A stretch of 64,000 bases of DNA from Dysidea avara (GCF_963678975.1 NC_089274.1:45848075-45912074), one strand, 5' to 3'; shown: positions 23,029 through 38,000, numbered from the stretch's first letter. The notes: generated by a model not told the origin, from the letters alone. A program made the numbers and translations.

Positions 23029-26000
23029 GCGTGGGGTCAGTCTTTATCTCAAGACTATTTTTGTTGGCGCCTCCTCATGGTGACCCCTGGGCGGTGTTTT
23101 GCAGTGTTTGCAGATACCGGCTAAAGCCAACAAGCCACAATTGGTGTTCTTGTGGAGTAGTCCAGAATCTAATTGTGGTTCTCTTTCTTTGGGCTTGTGA
23201 TCCAAGGAAAGCACTTGTTTTGTACTAGAGAGTGACTTACTTTGCTTTTTTTCTAGTTAGTAGGTTACATGACTGTGAAACGTCTTAAAAAACATCATGA
23301 TCTAATTGTTTGTTCTTGGAATGTTCGATCATTGGTTGACAACTCAGGTGACATCCGTATTTGTCGAAAGCAATGTCTTGGGGGTGATTTGTTGTGTGAT
23401 TCGGTAGATAGGAAGTTGGATTTGCTGGTGGGAGAGTTACAACGTTATAAGGTGTCTGTGGCAGGAATTCAGGAGACCAAATGGTTTGGAGCAGATGTTT
23501 GGCCAGCTACCAGTGAGTATACAATGCTGCATTCTGGAAAGTCTACTTCTGGTGCTGGTGATGAGGTTGCTTGGAGGGAAGATGTGGATGTTGTATAGGA
23601 TAGGAGAGCTACTGCTGCATGGAGATCGGCTGGCGAGCTATGGAAGCCAGTTAGCTCTAGGGTAATCATGGTTAGGTTGAAACGGACTCGACAACGTTGG
23701 CAGGGATCAGATGAACCTTTTGTGACTGTTGTCTGCCTATGCACCAACTGCCAAGGCTCCTCTTGGCGTTAGATCCCAGTTTTTGGAACAATTGCAGGAT
23801 ACATTGGATGATGTTCCTCAGGGTGACACCCTTGTGATGTTGGGAGATTTTAATGCTGGGGTGGGTGTGTTTGATCCTGCCAATGGCTTGTGGCATGGAA
23901 CTATTGGTAGACATGGGATTGCAGAAAGAAACTTTGCTGGTGAAGAATTTCTTCAGTTTTGTGAATCGAATCAGCTCACTGTGATGAATACTTGTTTTGA
24001 GAAGAAGCCAGTACATCATTGCGCTTGGGTGCACCCGGCAACTAAGTGTTGTCATATGATTGATTTTATAGTGATGAGGACCAGCCAAAGGAGATGTTGT
24101 TTAGATGTGCAGGTGATGAGAGGAGCTAACTGCTGGACCGATCATTATTAAATTTTGGTAAGAGGCAGACTGAAAATGATGCTTCCACAGACAGCTGTTA
24201 TTAAGAAGCGCCCCTTACCATTTGTTGTGCATAGGTTTGCTGTGCCTGAGATGCGTGACTCTTATGTGCAGTCATTGGAGGAGAAGTTGTCTGATTGGAG
24301 CCTCTGTGAGAGTACAGCAGAAGAGTATTGGAACCATCCGAGATCTTGTATAACAAACTCTGCTGAAGAGTCTATTGGTAGAGGAGTCCGCTCTAACCCA
24401 GAGTGGTTTTAGGAGAGTGTCAATGTGCTGAAACCATTGATAGAGGAGAAGAACCAGGCACATTCAAGATACTGGCAAGTTGGTACAAGATCTTGTGAAC
24501 AAACTTTTTGAAGGCTCCAATGTTTGGTGCAGAAGGCTGTTTCTAATGCAAAAAGGGAGTGGATTTTGAAAGTGGCTGCAGAAGGTGAAGAAGCTGTGAA
24601 AGATGGTAGAACTAGATGGGACTGTATCCGTAAGTTACAGCGTGTTCATGGTGGCAGGAGGCCAGTGAGGCCCACTGCAGTTCTGAAGGATGATGGTCAG
24701 TTAACCAAGGGACCTGAGGAGGTACTTGATCATTGGTACCAACATTTTAAGAAAGTACTTAATGTCCAGAGTATCTATGATGATGAAGTGGTTGCTGCTA
24801 TTCCTGCTCTTGAGCCAATGGTACATCTCGATGATCCCCCTACGATGGAGGAGCTGAATACTGCTTTGTCTTGACTGAAGGTGAGGAAGGCAGGTGGACT
24901 ATCAGGGATCCTTCCAGAGATGATTTTGTGTGGTGGTCCTGCTTTGCATAGCAGGTTGCTTACTTTGATGGAGGCTGTGTGGAGGGAAGGAGAAGTGTTT
25001 AAGGATTGGAAAGATGTTGTGATCATACCAGTGCCCAAGAAGGGCAACCTCCAATCCTGTGACAACTGGTGAGGGATTAGCTTGTTGGATGTTGTAGGGA
25101 AAGTGATGGGTCGGATTATTCAGGAATGGCTTCAGGTGATCGCTGAATGGTTGTTACCAGACTCGCAATGTGGATTTCGGAGGGGAAGTGGTTGTGTGGA
25201 CATGATTTTTGTGGCTAGACAGTTGATGGAGAAGACAAGGGAGCATGAGGACTCACTGTTTATGATGTTTGTGGATCTGAAGAAAGCTTAAGATTCTGTA
25301 CCTAGGAATACTCCGTGGACTGTTCTGGCTAAGTGTGGTGTGCCTCCTACAATGCTGAGCATTATCAGGTCCTTCCATGAAGGGATGCAGGTTGGAGTTA
25401 GGATGGGGAGTGCTGTTTCCAATTGTTTTGAGGTTCGAAAAGGCTTGAGGCAATGTTGCACCATGGCACCAACTTTATTCAACATTTATTTTAATGCAAT
25501 GGTGACCAGGTGGCGTAGTCAGAGGCTGGAGTGCCTATTTTGTACAAACATGGTAAAAAGCTGGTGGGAGATCGAACTGCAAAGTCTAGGTTATTGACAG
25601 TGCAAGTGACTTAAGTCACAGTTTGCTGATGACCTTGCTCTGTATGCTGTAACTCATACAGCCTTTGAGTCAGTTTGTAAGAGATTTGTACAAGTGGCAA
25701 GTTTTTATGGTCTGACTGTTAGCTTGCCTAAGACAAAAGGTTTGGCGGTGGGAGCCGCAGTTGGTGAGGGGGATGATTCCCCAGTGGTGGTTGAAGGCGG
25801 TGAGATGGAAATGGAGATTTTACTTATTTAGGTTCCAAGTTGTCTAGTGATGGTGAGATCACTGCAGAGGTTAGCTGTAGAATTGCTAAGGCTTCCAAAG
25901 CCTTTGGTTGCTTGAGGGTACCAATCTTCCTCAATCACACTCTCTCCATTAATACTAAGAGAGCTGTCTATAAGGCTGTGGTGATTTCTATTTTGCTATA

Positions 26001-29000
26001 TGGAGCAGAGACGTGGACTCTGAAAGCTCCTGATGTGAGAAGGTTAACCACATTTCACAACCGTTGTGTACAAACAATTTTGGGTGTGTCTAAATTCCAA
26101 CAATGGCAAAATCATATTATTACCCAACAGTTATCTGGACAATTTGGCCTCTATTGGTCGATAGCTGATTTTGTTTTGGATCAAAGACTACGGTGGCTTG
26201 GTCACCTGGGCCGTATGAGTGACAGATTGCCAAAGCAACTTTTGTTTGGAGAACTATTGAAGAAAATGCCATTTTATGGTGCCAAGAAGCGATGGAGGGA
26301 TGAAGTGATGTCTGACTTATGGGCTATTAGTGTTGAGGATTGGTATGTGGTAAGTCAAGATCATGAAAGGTGGTCTAACTTGTGTGCAATAGCTGTTGAT
26401 GAGGTAGCACAGTGTAGGGAAGGAAATACTTGTGCTGCTAACAGAACATCCCAGGAAAGGAATTTTCCTTGCATTTGTGGAAGATGTTTCAAACGCCAAG
26501 GAGATCTGACAAGACATTATCATTTCTGTTATGTGTACAGTTTGTCACTAGCCCGGAATTCATCCTAAGGCTCCACTAATCATGGTACTTGTTGCCGTGG
26601 GTGGCTTCCAAGGTTACAAGGTGTGTGTGTGTGTGTGTGTGCATGCGTGCGTGCGTGCGTGTGTGTGTGTGTGATAATCAGTGTTGGGCAAGTTACTTTG
26701 TAAAAGTAACTAGTTACATATTACATATTACTTGCAACTGAACTATTTAGTTACAGTTACATATTACCCATAAATTAAAGTAACTGTTAATAATATTACA
26801 TATTATATTACTTTGTGTCCACAGCCTTAAGCTGTCACGTGTGAAACTACCACCTTATCACGTGACATGATTGCGCTGTTGGACAATATGCAAATTTTGG
26901 TTATAAGTAAGAAGCTGGTGAATAAGCTTCATTCAGTAGGCCTCGTTACTTCGCTGTGGCTAGGCATTACTCTGAGGATAACTAACGAGATCAGTAACTT
27001 CGTTACTTGTAGTAATAATATTACGTAATATTAGACTCGTTACAGTAACTATATTACTTAGGTAACGCGTTACATTTGTAAGTAAAGTAGCTTGCGTTAT
27101 ATTACCTGTTTTTATAGCGTATTTCGTTATATTACTTTGTTACCACAAAAGTAATAATATTACATAACGCGTTACATAAGTAGCGCGTTACTCCCGACAC
27201 TGGTGATAATTATAGCCAAATTAGAGTGTTGGCCTAGTAATTGAAAGGTTTCAGCCTGGTTGTGTCAATTTGTTTCTTTGAGTGAAAAACTTTATTCAGT
27301 CTACCCAGCTATATAATGAGGACCTGGTGATCAGGTGTGAACTGGGGAAGCAGCCCATCCCATGAGAATTGGACAGTCTTCCTGTGGGCTACTAGTCCTG
27401 TCCCAACTGCACAAGATTCAATTGCCTGAACAGCGCACAGGAATCCCAGTGCTGGTTCACTGGGCAGTAATAGCTGTGTTTTGTACAGCAGCCGTAGGCT
27501 TTGTGATGATTGGGTTGTTGGATACTTGGTATACCTTGGCACTCCATAGAGATCAGTGAGACAACTTGTATAATGAAAGGATGTGAATCAGTCGGCTTCT
27601 ATCTGGAGCAGCTTTACCAACAGTGCAGTATACAAAGTGCAGCAGGACATTCAGTTGGAAGCAAGATAAGGCAAGACATATATGTATTGAAGAGAGACTG
27701 AAGCCAGTGCATCAAAAGCAGTGTACTGCTTGTGAGAGATGGTGTAGGAGAAAGGGTGGCCTTGCTGTATGAACCCACTGTAACATTTCAGAACAAGTAC
27801 CAACTTCAGCAGTGGACAACAGAGTACATTGCTCTATATGCGAAAGATCAATTAACTGACCTAGCTATCTGAAACGACACAAGCATCTGGCAAAAATATC
27901 ACTGCCAGGTTAATAACAACAAGAAGCCATTAAAGCTAATGTTCATTGTGTCACCATTGGTTCCACAGCAAATGAGGATTAGCTATCCACAAATGCAAAA
28001 CTGTTGAGTAGGGGTGCGGTAATTTTGCCAGACAAATTTCAGCATAATGAAATCATTATTCTAACATTATGCTAGCATTTTGAAAGAATTATTAAAGATT
28101 TCCTGAATGAATGATCAATATACTCTAATAAAACATTCACCAGATTGAGATACTCTAACAAGTATAAGAAAAAATTTGGAATTTTAAATTAGAGTAGGGA
28201 CAGTGTATAGTGCTGCAATAAAAGTACTGAAACAAGCTGGATCAGAGTAGTACGTATTGTCCAAATAATGTAAAACAATAAGAAGTGAATATCCCTAATG
28301 TGCTTTCTTATACTTGTTTGTGAAGTTTTTTTTGCAAGCTCATGACCACTAAATAACCTGCTTTTCACAAAACAGTCACAATATTTTAAGAGTTAATCAC
28401 AGCACTATTATACTAGATTATGACTCATACGATAACAACTGATCAGTGGGCGTAGCTCTACATAAGCCTGCAGACAATAATGGACGTGGATTCGTGCATA
28501 CCTACAGACTGATGAATGGGCGTGGCTATCATATGTCTATAGACAGTAATTTATGTAAGTGGGCGTGGCTCATAAAAGAAGCAGGGCTACGCTATGACGT
28601 GTAGTAACACGTCCCCATTTAATTTAGCACATGTCTACAGACAGTGATTAATGTAAGTGGGTGTGGCTCACAAAAGAAGCAAGGCTATGCTATGACGTGT
28701 AGTAACACATCCACATTTAATTTAGCATGTGGGGTCAGACCTGAATAATCTATAAAGCGGGACCTGGATGACCCGACTTGGTTTTTGTTACTAAATAAAC
28801 TATATTTATTGACTACACATTGCTATATAGTTCACCGCGAGTTGCTCTCACTGATTGATATCAACAGTGAGTCATGTACGTGTGTGTTCAAATAGTTCAC
28901 ACTAACACTCATGGAGTTATAATAAAAATGCCAACCAAATGTAAAATGCGCATAATCGAGTTTCGTTATTAAAAAGTAATACTTGTCACACCTACCAGGG

Positions 29001-32000
29001 AAACTAGTTAACCGAAATCAGGTGGAGAGGTAGATAAATCATTTTAGAGTGATATTTCAGTGGTTTACAAGGAATCAGATTAAAATCCACTGAGCTACAC
29101 TATGAAAGTGAACTTGATTTGATTACTATTTAAACTCACAACAATCGGCTGTAGCCGTAAAAAGTGCGCAATCAAGATACTCTAATAGTGCAGTCACCCT
29201 AATAGAACAATCAGCTGCACAATAAGTCACTCTGTTAGAGCGTTCAGCTACAACCAAGTCACCATGTAGAAAGTTTAGCTAACAACATAGGGAGTTGAAC
29301 TACAATCAAGTCGCCCGTCAACTAGTATCAAAAACAAATATCCCTGTAGAGAGTTCAGTTACAAACAAGTCACCCTGTAGAGAGTTCAACTACAAACAAG
29401 TTACCCTGAAGACAGCTCAGCAGCAAACAGATTATTCTGTAGAGAGTTTGGCTACATTTCAAGTCACCCCGTATAGAGGTCAGTAGAGATCAGCTAGAAA
29501 CAATTCACCCTGTAGAGATCAGCTAGAAATGTATCACCCTGTAGACAGATCAACTGGAAACAAGTCACCAATAGAGAGATCAGCTAGAAACAAGTCACCC
29601 TATACAAAATTCAGCTACATTTCGTAGAGTGTTAGCTAGAAATATGCAACCCTGTGGAGAGTTCAGCTCCAAACAAACTCTTTCAGTATATAGAAAGATC
29701 AGCTAGAAGCAAGTTACCCTGCAAAGAGTTCAAATCCATTTGAAGTCACCCTGCAAGAGATCAAATAAATCTTGTAAAGAGATAGTAGTTATTTAAAGCC
29801 ATTGAGCTATATTAAATACAAAACCCAACTACTTGTAGCAAGTGCAAGATCGAGATACTCTAATAGTGCAGTCACCCAATACAGCAGTTAACTAAGTAAT
29901 AAAAGAGTGTTCAGCTATGTTACAATTCACTTTGCAGAGAATTCAACTTAGTGATAAGCCACCCTGCAAATGATCACCTTGTAGAGAGTTCAGCTACAAC
30001 AATTCACCAGTCATCTTGTAGTGAGTTCATCTATAATGAGCCACCCTGTGAGAGTTTAGCTTCAAAAAGTCACCCTGTAGAGAGTTCAGCTACACCAGAA
30101 GTCATAGAGTTCAGCTACAAATTAATCACTCTGAGAGTTGAGTTACTACAGACAAGTCACTCTGTAGAGAGTTCAGCCAACCTGTAGGAGAGAGTTCTTG
30201 TGATAGTTTCATATACATGTATACAGGTACACAGAAAAATTTGGAATTTTCAACTAGAGTAGGGACCATAGCACATCGATAAAAAGTACTGAATCAAGCT
30301 GGAGTAGCACACAATATTAAATCACAGTAAAACAATAAGAAGTGTTATGTCCCTGTTACGCATTTTTATTATGGTATCTTGAGCACAGTAGGGATATAAC
30401 ACTTCTTATTGTTTTACTGTGATTTAATATCATGCACTACTCCAGCTTGTTTCAGTACTTTTTATCGGTGTGTTATGGTTCCTACTCTAGTTGAAAATTT
30501 CAAATTTTTCTGTGTACTTGTTTGTTAACTTTTCTTTGTAAATATTATTATTATGACTGGTGAACTCACGCATACCGCATCTGAATAGCGCCATGCGCCC
30601 CAGCTATATCAATTATTGTCTGAAAAGTGAAGTATCCATTACATTTCGTTGTCAGCTATGTCCAACCCATAACACAGCATTTCAAATCAAGAACTGTTCG
30701 AAACGCACCTCTGCAATCCACGCATATTGAAAGAAAGAAATGGTGTCATGCGCCCCAGTTATATCAATTATCGTCTGAAAAGTGAAGTATCCATTACGCT
30801 TTATTGTCGGCTGTGTTCAACCCGTTACAAAGCAGTATGAATCAAGAACTGTTTGAAAAGTACCTTTGCAATCAAAAACAGCTGCTGAAAGCTTGTTTGC
30901 GCTTAGTTTTACCTAACCAATACTGTCTCATTGTCGTCAGGGAAAATTGAGGCTGGTTTTTGGGTGATGTTACTTCATGGACCACGCCTACTCCTTTGTG
31001 ATCCCTACTATACAGTACTATTGTACCAACTATGTTATTAATTACAAATAATTGCATCATTATCAGCAAATAATAGTCGAATTGTAAATATCCACAAAAA
31101 TTCATCTCTTGATCTCTTCCTTATTTCTGCAGTAAAGTAAAAAGACAAGTAAAAGAGCTTTGGAGGATATTTATATCAAAACAACCAAGTTGTAAAAAGG
31201 TGTGTCCTCCAAAAAAGCTAGGGTGAAATTAGAAATGAAATTTAAGGTAGTGACCATGAAATGGCTGTGATGGCTCAGGTGAATTTGTGTTGCCTTCTTT
31301 TTCCACCTTGGTTTCACATCTTTTTTCACTTTGGCTTTTTGGAGGCCAGACCTTTTACAGCTTGGCTGTTTGGTGTAGATGTATATTTACAATGACAAAT
31401 TCCATATACCGTATAATAAAAACTTTGGTGGTAAAAAACTTTAGTGACTTTGGTGAATAGCGTTCAATTCGCCAAAGTTTTTTTTCCCCCATTTATTTTA
31501 GATGATCACACAAGCACATTGAGTAACTAGAACTTGAGGTGAAGGTCAGCTCGTACCACCACGCGCTAAAGATCAAGCTGACTTTGAAGATCTTGATCTT
31601 CTTAGGAATGTGTCTCACAGTTGTAAGCACTCCTTGGGATAGCATTTCCAACCGGCTTCCCGTTCGCACGTCAGTTACTTTATCGTCTTGTGATAGATTT
31701 GGCCAAATACTTTGATATACGTGATAACCTCTGCTACTGGAGTTCACTGAAAAAGTAAATACGTCAGTCTCAGCATCACAGGAGATAGCGAAGCACGCCG
31801 GCCTTTGCTAGCATGTCTTTAGATCAGTAGCTACAACAGTACTGCTACAACAACAACGCTAGCTACCTATACACTTACTACACTACCTGATGAATTGACA
31901 CCTTGTCGTTTATCCTTACGTACTGTACAGTAAAAACTTTGGCAAATATTGTTCAATCGCCAAAGGTTTTTCTGCCAATTTTTTCAACAGAGGGGTTTCA

Positions 32001-35000
32001 TCACACTTTTTTACCACCAAAGTTTTTTACTATACGGTAATGAATTTAGCAATGTATTTACTATTTAACAAATAGTGCAAGCTGGTGCTTGGTAATCGAG
32101 AAGTAGTACACAACATTAACTTGTTAGAAAATAGTTTAACAGCCAAGCATTAATGGAATTTGAATAGTTTTATTCAAATTACATCTGTTGATTAGTTATA
32201 AAATGCTACTCATGCAATCAGAAATGTTACATACATATTTGAAATTTTGTCATTAAAATTGAAGAATACAAATAATTTACCAGCAACACAAGCAAAATCT
32301 CCTCCAACACTTCTCCACTTCACTGAAGTCCCTTCATCATTCACATCATCACACACATGTTCCCCATTACCACTAACACTGTAACCACTTGAGCAATTCA
32401 GTAAACAACTTGAACCATAAGTCACATTACTACAATCACCAACTGATTGGCTGTTTGTTATCTCCACTTCTGGATCATTACATGTTAAGATGGTACAAGT
32501 CACTGGCTCACTACTCCATGTCCCATTAACACTACATCTTGTTTGTCTGTTACCCTCCAACTGATAACCACGATTACAATAATAAGTACATGTGTCCTGG
32601 AAGACACTTGTGTTAGAGGGACAAGTCACATTACCATTCTCTGGATCACTTAGACTGACACATGGTACTGTAACAGAACAACATTGTAAAGTTATATTAC
32701 ACTATGTAGTTCATTGTTACCTGGAGAACAAGTCACTCCACTCCCAGTCAGCATCCATGTTACTCCTATACCATTAAGACCACAACTATACTGGGAGGAG
32801 TCTCCTGACCTGTTATAACCATCCTCACACTCCACCATACATGTGCTAGTGTAAGATGTGTCATCACATGGTCTACTGTTAGCTACCACCGTTACAGGAC
32901 AATGAAGAATGTTACATTGTGTACTAGTACCACTCCACTCCCCACTAGCCTCACACTGTCTCATTACACTACCTTCTATTTCATAACCATCATCACATTG
33001 AAATGTACAATTGTCTTGATATTGTAGTGGTTGATTGTCACTGCTGCAGTTAATACTACCATTAGATGGTGCTACCAAATCTTCTGTACAAGTTACTAGG
33101 TAAAGAAACATATAAAATGTTTAACAGTTTTATTGCTAACAGTGTACCTATATCACACTGGAAGGATCCTCCAGTAACATTATTCTTCCATTCTGCTCCA
33201 TCATTCACAATGTCACAGGTGAACATGTTATTACCAACTACCATATAACCAGTGATACATCCTAGACTACACAATGACCCAAACTCATCACTACAATCAT
33301 TAACTAATGTATTATCATCTACTATATCAGTTAAATTTAAATTGTTACAATGAAGAATATCACAAGTCACATCAGCTCCACTCCATGATCCATTAGATAA
33401 ACATTGTCTGGTTGAGGAGCCAGTTAGTTCATATCCAGGATCACATGAGAATGAACACTGATCTTCATAACGTGGTACACCAGTAAAATTACATGAGATG
33501 TTACCATTACTGGGTGATGGTAGAGTGGTACACTGAACTATGTACAGGTATAATGATATGTTTGCATATACAAAGTTACTAACTATTTTGTACCTCTCTC
33601 ACAACTCCATTCTTCTCCAGTAGCTACCCACATTACTGATGATCCATTACCACATACATATAATGGGTCTCCACTACCATTAAAGCCTTCTTCACACTGT
33701 AGATCACACATTGACTGATATGTACTACTACAAGACTCAGCCAACATGCTGTTCATTGGTAGTGATGATGAGGGACACTCCATGATGGTACAGGACACTG
33801 GTGATCCACTCCAACTACCATCAGACTGACATGTTCTCTGAGGACTACCAGTTAGCTCATAACCAGTGTTACATGTGAAACTACAAGTGTCTTCATAGGA
33901 AGAAACTCCATCATCTCCCAGTGAACACGATACCATTCCGTTGTTTGGATTACTGAGTTCCAGACAAGTCACTGTGTTGGGTAAGAACAGATCAATGAAA
34001 TTTGTGTGGTATGTAATTTACCTCTTTGACAAGATGCATCATCTCTTGCTAACCACTCAACCACATCAGGGTTGGCAGTGACATTACACACATAAGTGAC
34101 ACTGGTCACATTATTCCTACTGACGTAGCCTTCATCACATGATGCTACACATGTTGACTGGTACTGTGTGTCACATGGTAACTGTAGGTGTGAGTTATCA
34201 AGAGGTGGTGATGTGGAACAATTTAATACTACACATATTGGATCTCCTCCATTCCAACTTTGATCAGCTAAACAAGTTCCATTACTAGATCCTTGTAATT
34301 CATAACCTCCATTGCAGGAAAATGTACAAGTGTCCTCAAACACACCAGTGGTAGTTTCATTTGGGCACTGAAGTGTTCCATTTGTTAGAGGAGTGCATTG
34401 AACTGTGTAAATAATGGGACACATATAATACAGTACAGGACACTTTGAACAAACCTCTCTCACACATTACATCTACTCCACCTATTGGTACCCAGTCAAC
34501 CATGGTAGGGTCACTTGTTACATTACACAAGTAAGTGACATCATCTCCAGTAAAACCTTCATCACACGATAGTGTACATTGTGACTGATACACTAGACTA
34601 CATGATGGTGATGGTATGACACCATCTGGTAGTGTTGATGTGGTACAGTTAAGTGGTACACAAGATGGTAGTCCTCCACTCCAACTTTGATCAGCTAAAC
34701 AAGTTCCATTATTAGGTCCTTGTAATTCATAACCTCCATTGCAGGAAAATGTACAAGTGTCCTCAAACACACCAGTAGTAGTTTCATTTGGACAAAGGAG
34801 TGATCCATTTGATAGAGTAGGGCATTGAACTGTTGAAAAACAATCTCCTTCATACACCATTATAATATCCCCAATACATTTACCTACTGAACTATACTAG
34901 CTTGTACTGTATTATAAACTCTGGGATATATTAAGGGTGTAAATTAAAAATGTTTAGTATGGTTATGTAAAACATAAAACCTCATTATAAGTAAAGTTAC

Positions 35001-38000
35001 ATGTATTATAGCAAAAGTAGTGAACTAAAATGCTGTACAATCTTTATGTGAGCTGTAGGGATTAGTAACTGTCAATCCATTGATGTATAGTTGTCATGGT
35101 CAGCCAAGACAGTGAGTCGTGGTCAGCTAAGACAGTGAGTCGTGGTCAGCAAAAACAGTGAATCATGGTCAGCCAAGACAGTGAGTCGTGGTCAGCCAAA
35201 ACAGTGAATCATGGTTAGCCACAAGCAGCGAAGTATACAATTACGTATATTGTAAAAGTGTCATAGTATTGCAATAACGGACATTACTAATTTCTATTCC
35301 CTCATCCCATCCAATTTAGCAGTGATTAAGACACATGGTAGTGTCATGCGGCCCAAGAAGCCAGCGCACAACACCCGTGAGTATATTGACAGGAAGAACA
35401 AAAATGCAATTTTCGCACCTACGTAGCTCTGTACTGCCTTAATGAAACAAGACGATTTTTGCTGTGGACATGCCCTCAAACTTCAGTACTACACATTCCA
35501 AATTTGAATGAAATCGCTTCAAGCGCTCCTGAGATATGCGACTTCAAAAATTGGCTTAGTTTCTTCATTTTTTTTTCTTATTATTTTTCTTCCTCTTTTT
35601 GCACACTTACAAAAACTGCTTTAAAACACAAATGCAATACCCAATTGCCTTGGAATTTGGCACACAGAAGGGGGGGTATAAAGGCGCATCTCTGTACCAA
35701 CTTTGCCTGGAATACGATATACAGACAAAGAATTATTAGTGATTATTTATCAAAAATAACACCAATATGTTGTCACGCCTACAGGGTAAACCGCTTATGG
35801 GAAGAAGCCGAAAATTGGTGGGTGAATAGGTTAACTATTGAAACTCAAACCTTTTGTGGTTTGAAAGAAATCGAGCTAAAAACCAGGAAGATACAACGAA
35901 AAAACCAACAGTGTGTAACAATCATGCAATCGAGATTAGCTAATAAAAAATGAATACTTTCCACACCTACCAGAAAAACCGCTTGGAGTAATGCTTTGAA
36001 ATTTTCTGTAATCAGGGCACTGCTGAAAAGCAGTTCTTAGAACTGATGTAGTCTCCCTTCAAATCATTAAATCATTAAATCATCTTAGAAAGGCTCTTCA
36101 ATGGTGTAGAAGAATCAGACTTAAAGCCACAGAGTTATAATACGAAATCCAACTTGGTGTAGCAAGTGCAAGATTGAGATACTCTAATAGAGCAGTAATC
36201 CTAATAGAGCAGTCACCCTGAAAAGAATTCAAGAGATCAGCTAGAAACTAATAACCTGTATAGAGATCAGCTACAAACAAATCGCCTTGTAGAGAGTTCA
36301 GCTACAAACAATTCACCCTGCAGAGAGATCAGCTAGAAGAAGTTACCTTGTAGGGAGTTCAACTACATAGTTCAGCTAGAAGAAGTTACCTTGTAGAAAG
36401 TTCAGCTACAAAGAAACCATCATGTAGAGAGTTCAGCTGCAAACAAATCACCTGTACAGAATTCAGCTACAAACAAGTGATCCTGTACAGAGATTAACTA
36501 GAAGAATTTACCTTGTAGAGAGTTCAGCTACAAACAAATCACCCTGTAGAGAGATCAGCTAGAAGAAGTCACCTCGTAGAGAGTTCAGTTACAAAGAAAT
36601 CACCATGTATAGAGTTCAGCTGCAAACAAATCACCCTGTAGAGAGTTCAGCTAGAAACAATTCCCCCTGCAGAGAGATCAGCTAGAAACAAGTGATCCTG
36701 TAGAGAGATCAGCTAGAAGAAGTTACCTTGTAGACAGTTCAGCTGCAAACAAATCACCCTGTAGAAAGATCAGCTAGAAGAAGTTACCTTGTAGATAGTT
36801 CAGCTACAAACAAATCATCCTGTAGAGAGATCAGCTAGAAGGACTCACCTTGTAGAGTGTTCAGTTACAAAGAAACCACCATGTAGATTTCTGTAATAAA
36901 TGTATGTATTATATATATATAATTTGTACATTTACTGATAAAATCAGAAATATTTACAGTATTTAACATCTGCTTCATTTTTTCTTCTTCCTGTGGTAAA
37001 GAAAAAAAGATAGGTTAAAAAAGCCCCAAAGCCGGTCATAGGCCGGCTTTGGGGTATACAAATACAAAAAGAAGTGAAATCTAATCCAAAACAGGCAAGC
37101 TATAAAAAAAAAGAATGCGGCCCTCAGAAAGGCTATGGTGAAAAAAGATGTGAAATCCAAGGTGGCGGCCAAGAAATGGCTGTGATGGTAGGTTAATGGT
37201 AAAATTTTAATAACGACAATTCAGGTGAATTTTGTGCCAAGATCAAGCAGCACCAAAATTCACCAAAATTGTTGTTATTAAAATTTTACCATTAACCTAC
37301 CATCACAGCCATTTCTTGGCTGCCACCTTGGATTTCACATCTTTTTTCACCATAGCCATTTTGAGGGCTGCACTCTTTTTTTTACAGCTTGGCTGTTTTG
37401 GATTAGATAGTATATACATTAATCTCATGTTTGACAACAGTACATTTTCACAAAGTGCTCATATCACCTCATTAGACCCACCCACAGCCATGTCCAGCCA
37501 AAGAATGATCACTGCAAATCACTATAGTCCAATGCCAGAAGATCAAACAACTGTCGGAAAGCTATTCATAAAATCTATGATATGCTGCTCTCAAATTTTA
37601 TAATAGCCACACAGTAATTATTGCGTTATTTTGTATGGAGAAATTAGTTACCATACCATCTGACCATTATTAACTTCTTTATGAGAAATTGGATTGATAT
37701 AATCTTAAAGCCTCACCCATAGTAGGCTAGCAACCTGCAAGTGATGTGGCACACCTTAATTGTATCACACAAACACTTATGTGTCATCTAATATTTGTAT
37801 GGTTGTTGTGACTGTGTTTTATTTCATGCTCTGCATCAAGTACTATCTTGTGTATGTTTCTCCCCTGTCATACCTCTTCTACACACATCATCACTACCAC
37901 TCCAGCTCCCATCACTCTGACAGGTCCTAATGTCACTACCAGTTAGCTCATAACCAGTGTTACATGTGAAACTACAAGTGTCTTCATAGGAAGGAATTCC

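Larger units (their letters stand above)
28905..31380 (+). mobile_element. Satellite-carrying composite element, diverged copy D
   Basis: The most decayed copy. Only the last head module is recognisable (about 28905-29190), then a degenerate array of about 31-bp units (29190-30190) and the tail plus hairpin (about 31100-31380, arms CAACCAAGTTGTAAAAAGG and CCTTTTACAGCTTGGCTG). The array and tail are separated by an insertion of about 900 bp that includes the hairpin at 30228-30517 and a tandem duplication. Confidence 0.6.

Noticed and set aside
22900..23228. ORFs across the microsatellite before the LINE
   Set aside because: Cys/Val and His/Thr runs come from the TGTA and CA repeats; the rest is LINE 5' leader.
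27309..27701. Short plus- and minus-strand ORFs after the hAT element
   Set aside because: No domain and overlapping frames; possibly old repeat sequence.
29295..30187. ORFs with repeated PVESSATN-like peptides
   Set aside because: Direct translation of the degenerate 31-bp satellite in copy D; not protein-coding.
35459..35953. 164-aa plus-strand ORF in copy C
   Set aside because: It lies in the head modules of the composite element; the same region in copies A and B is not open in the same frame.
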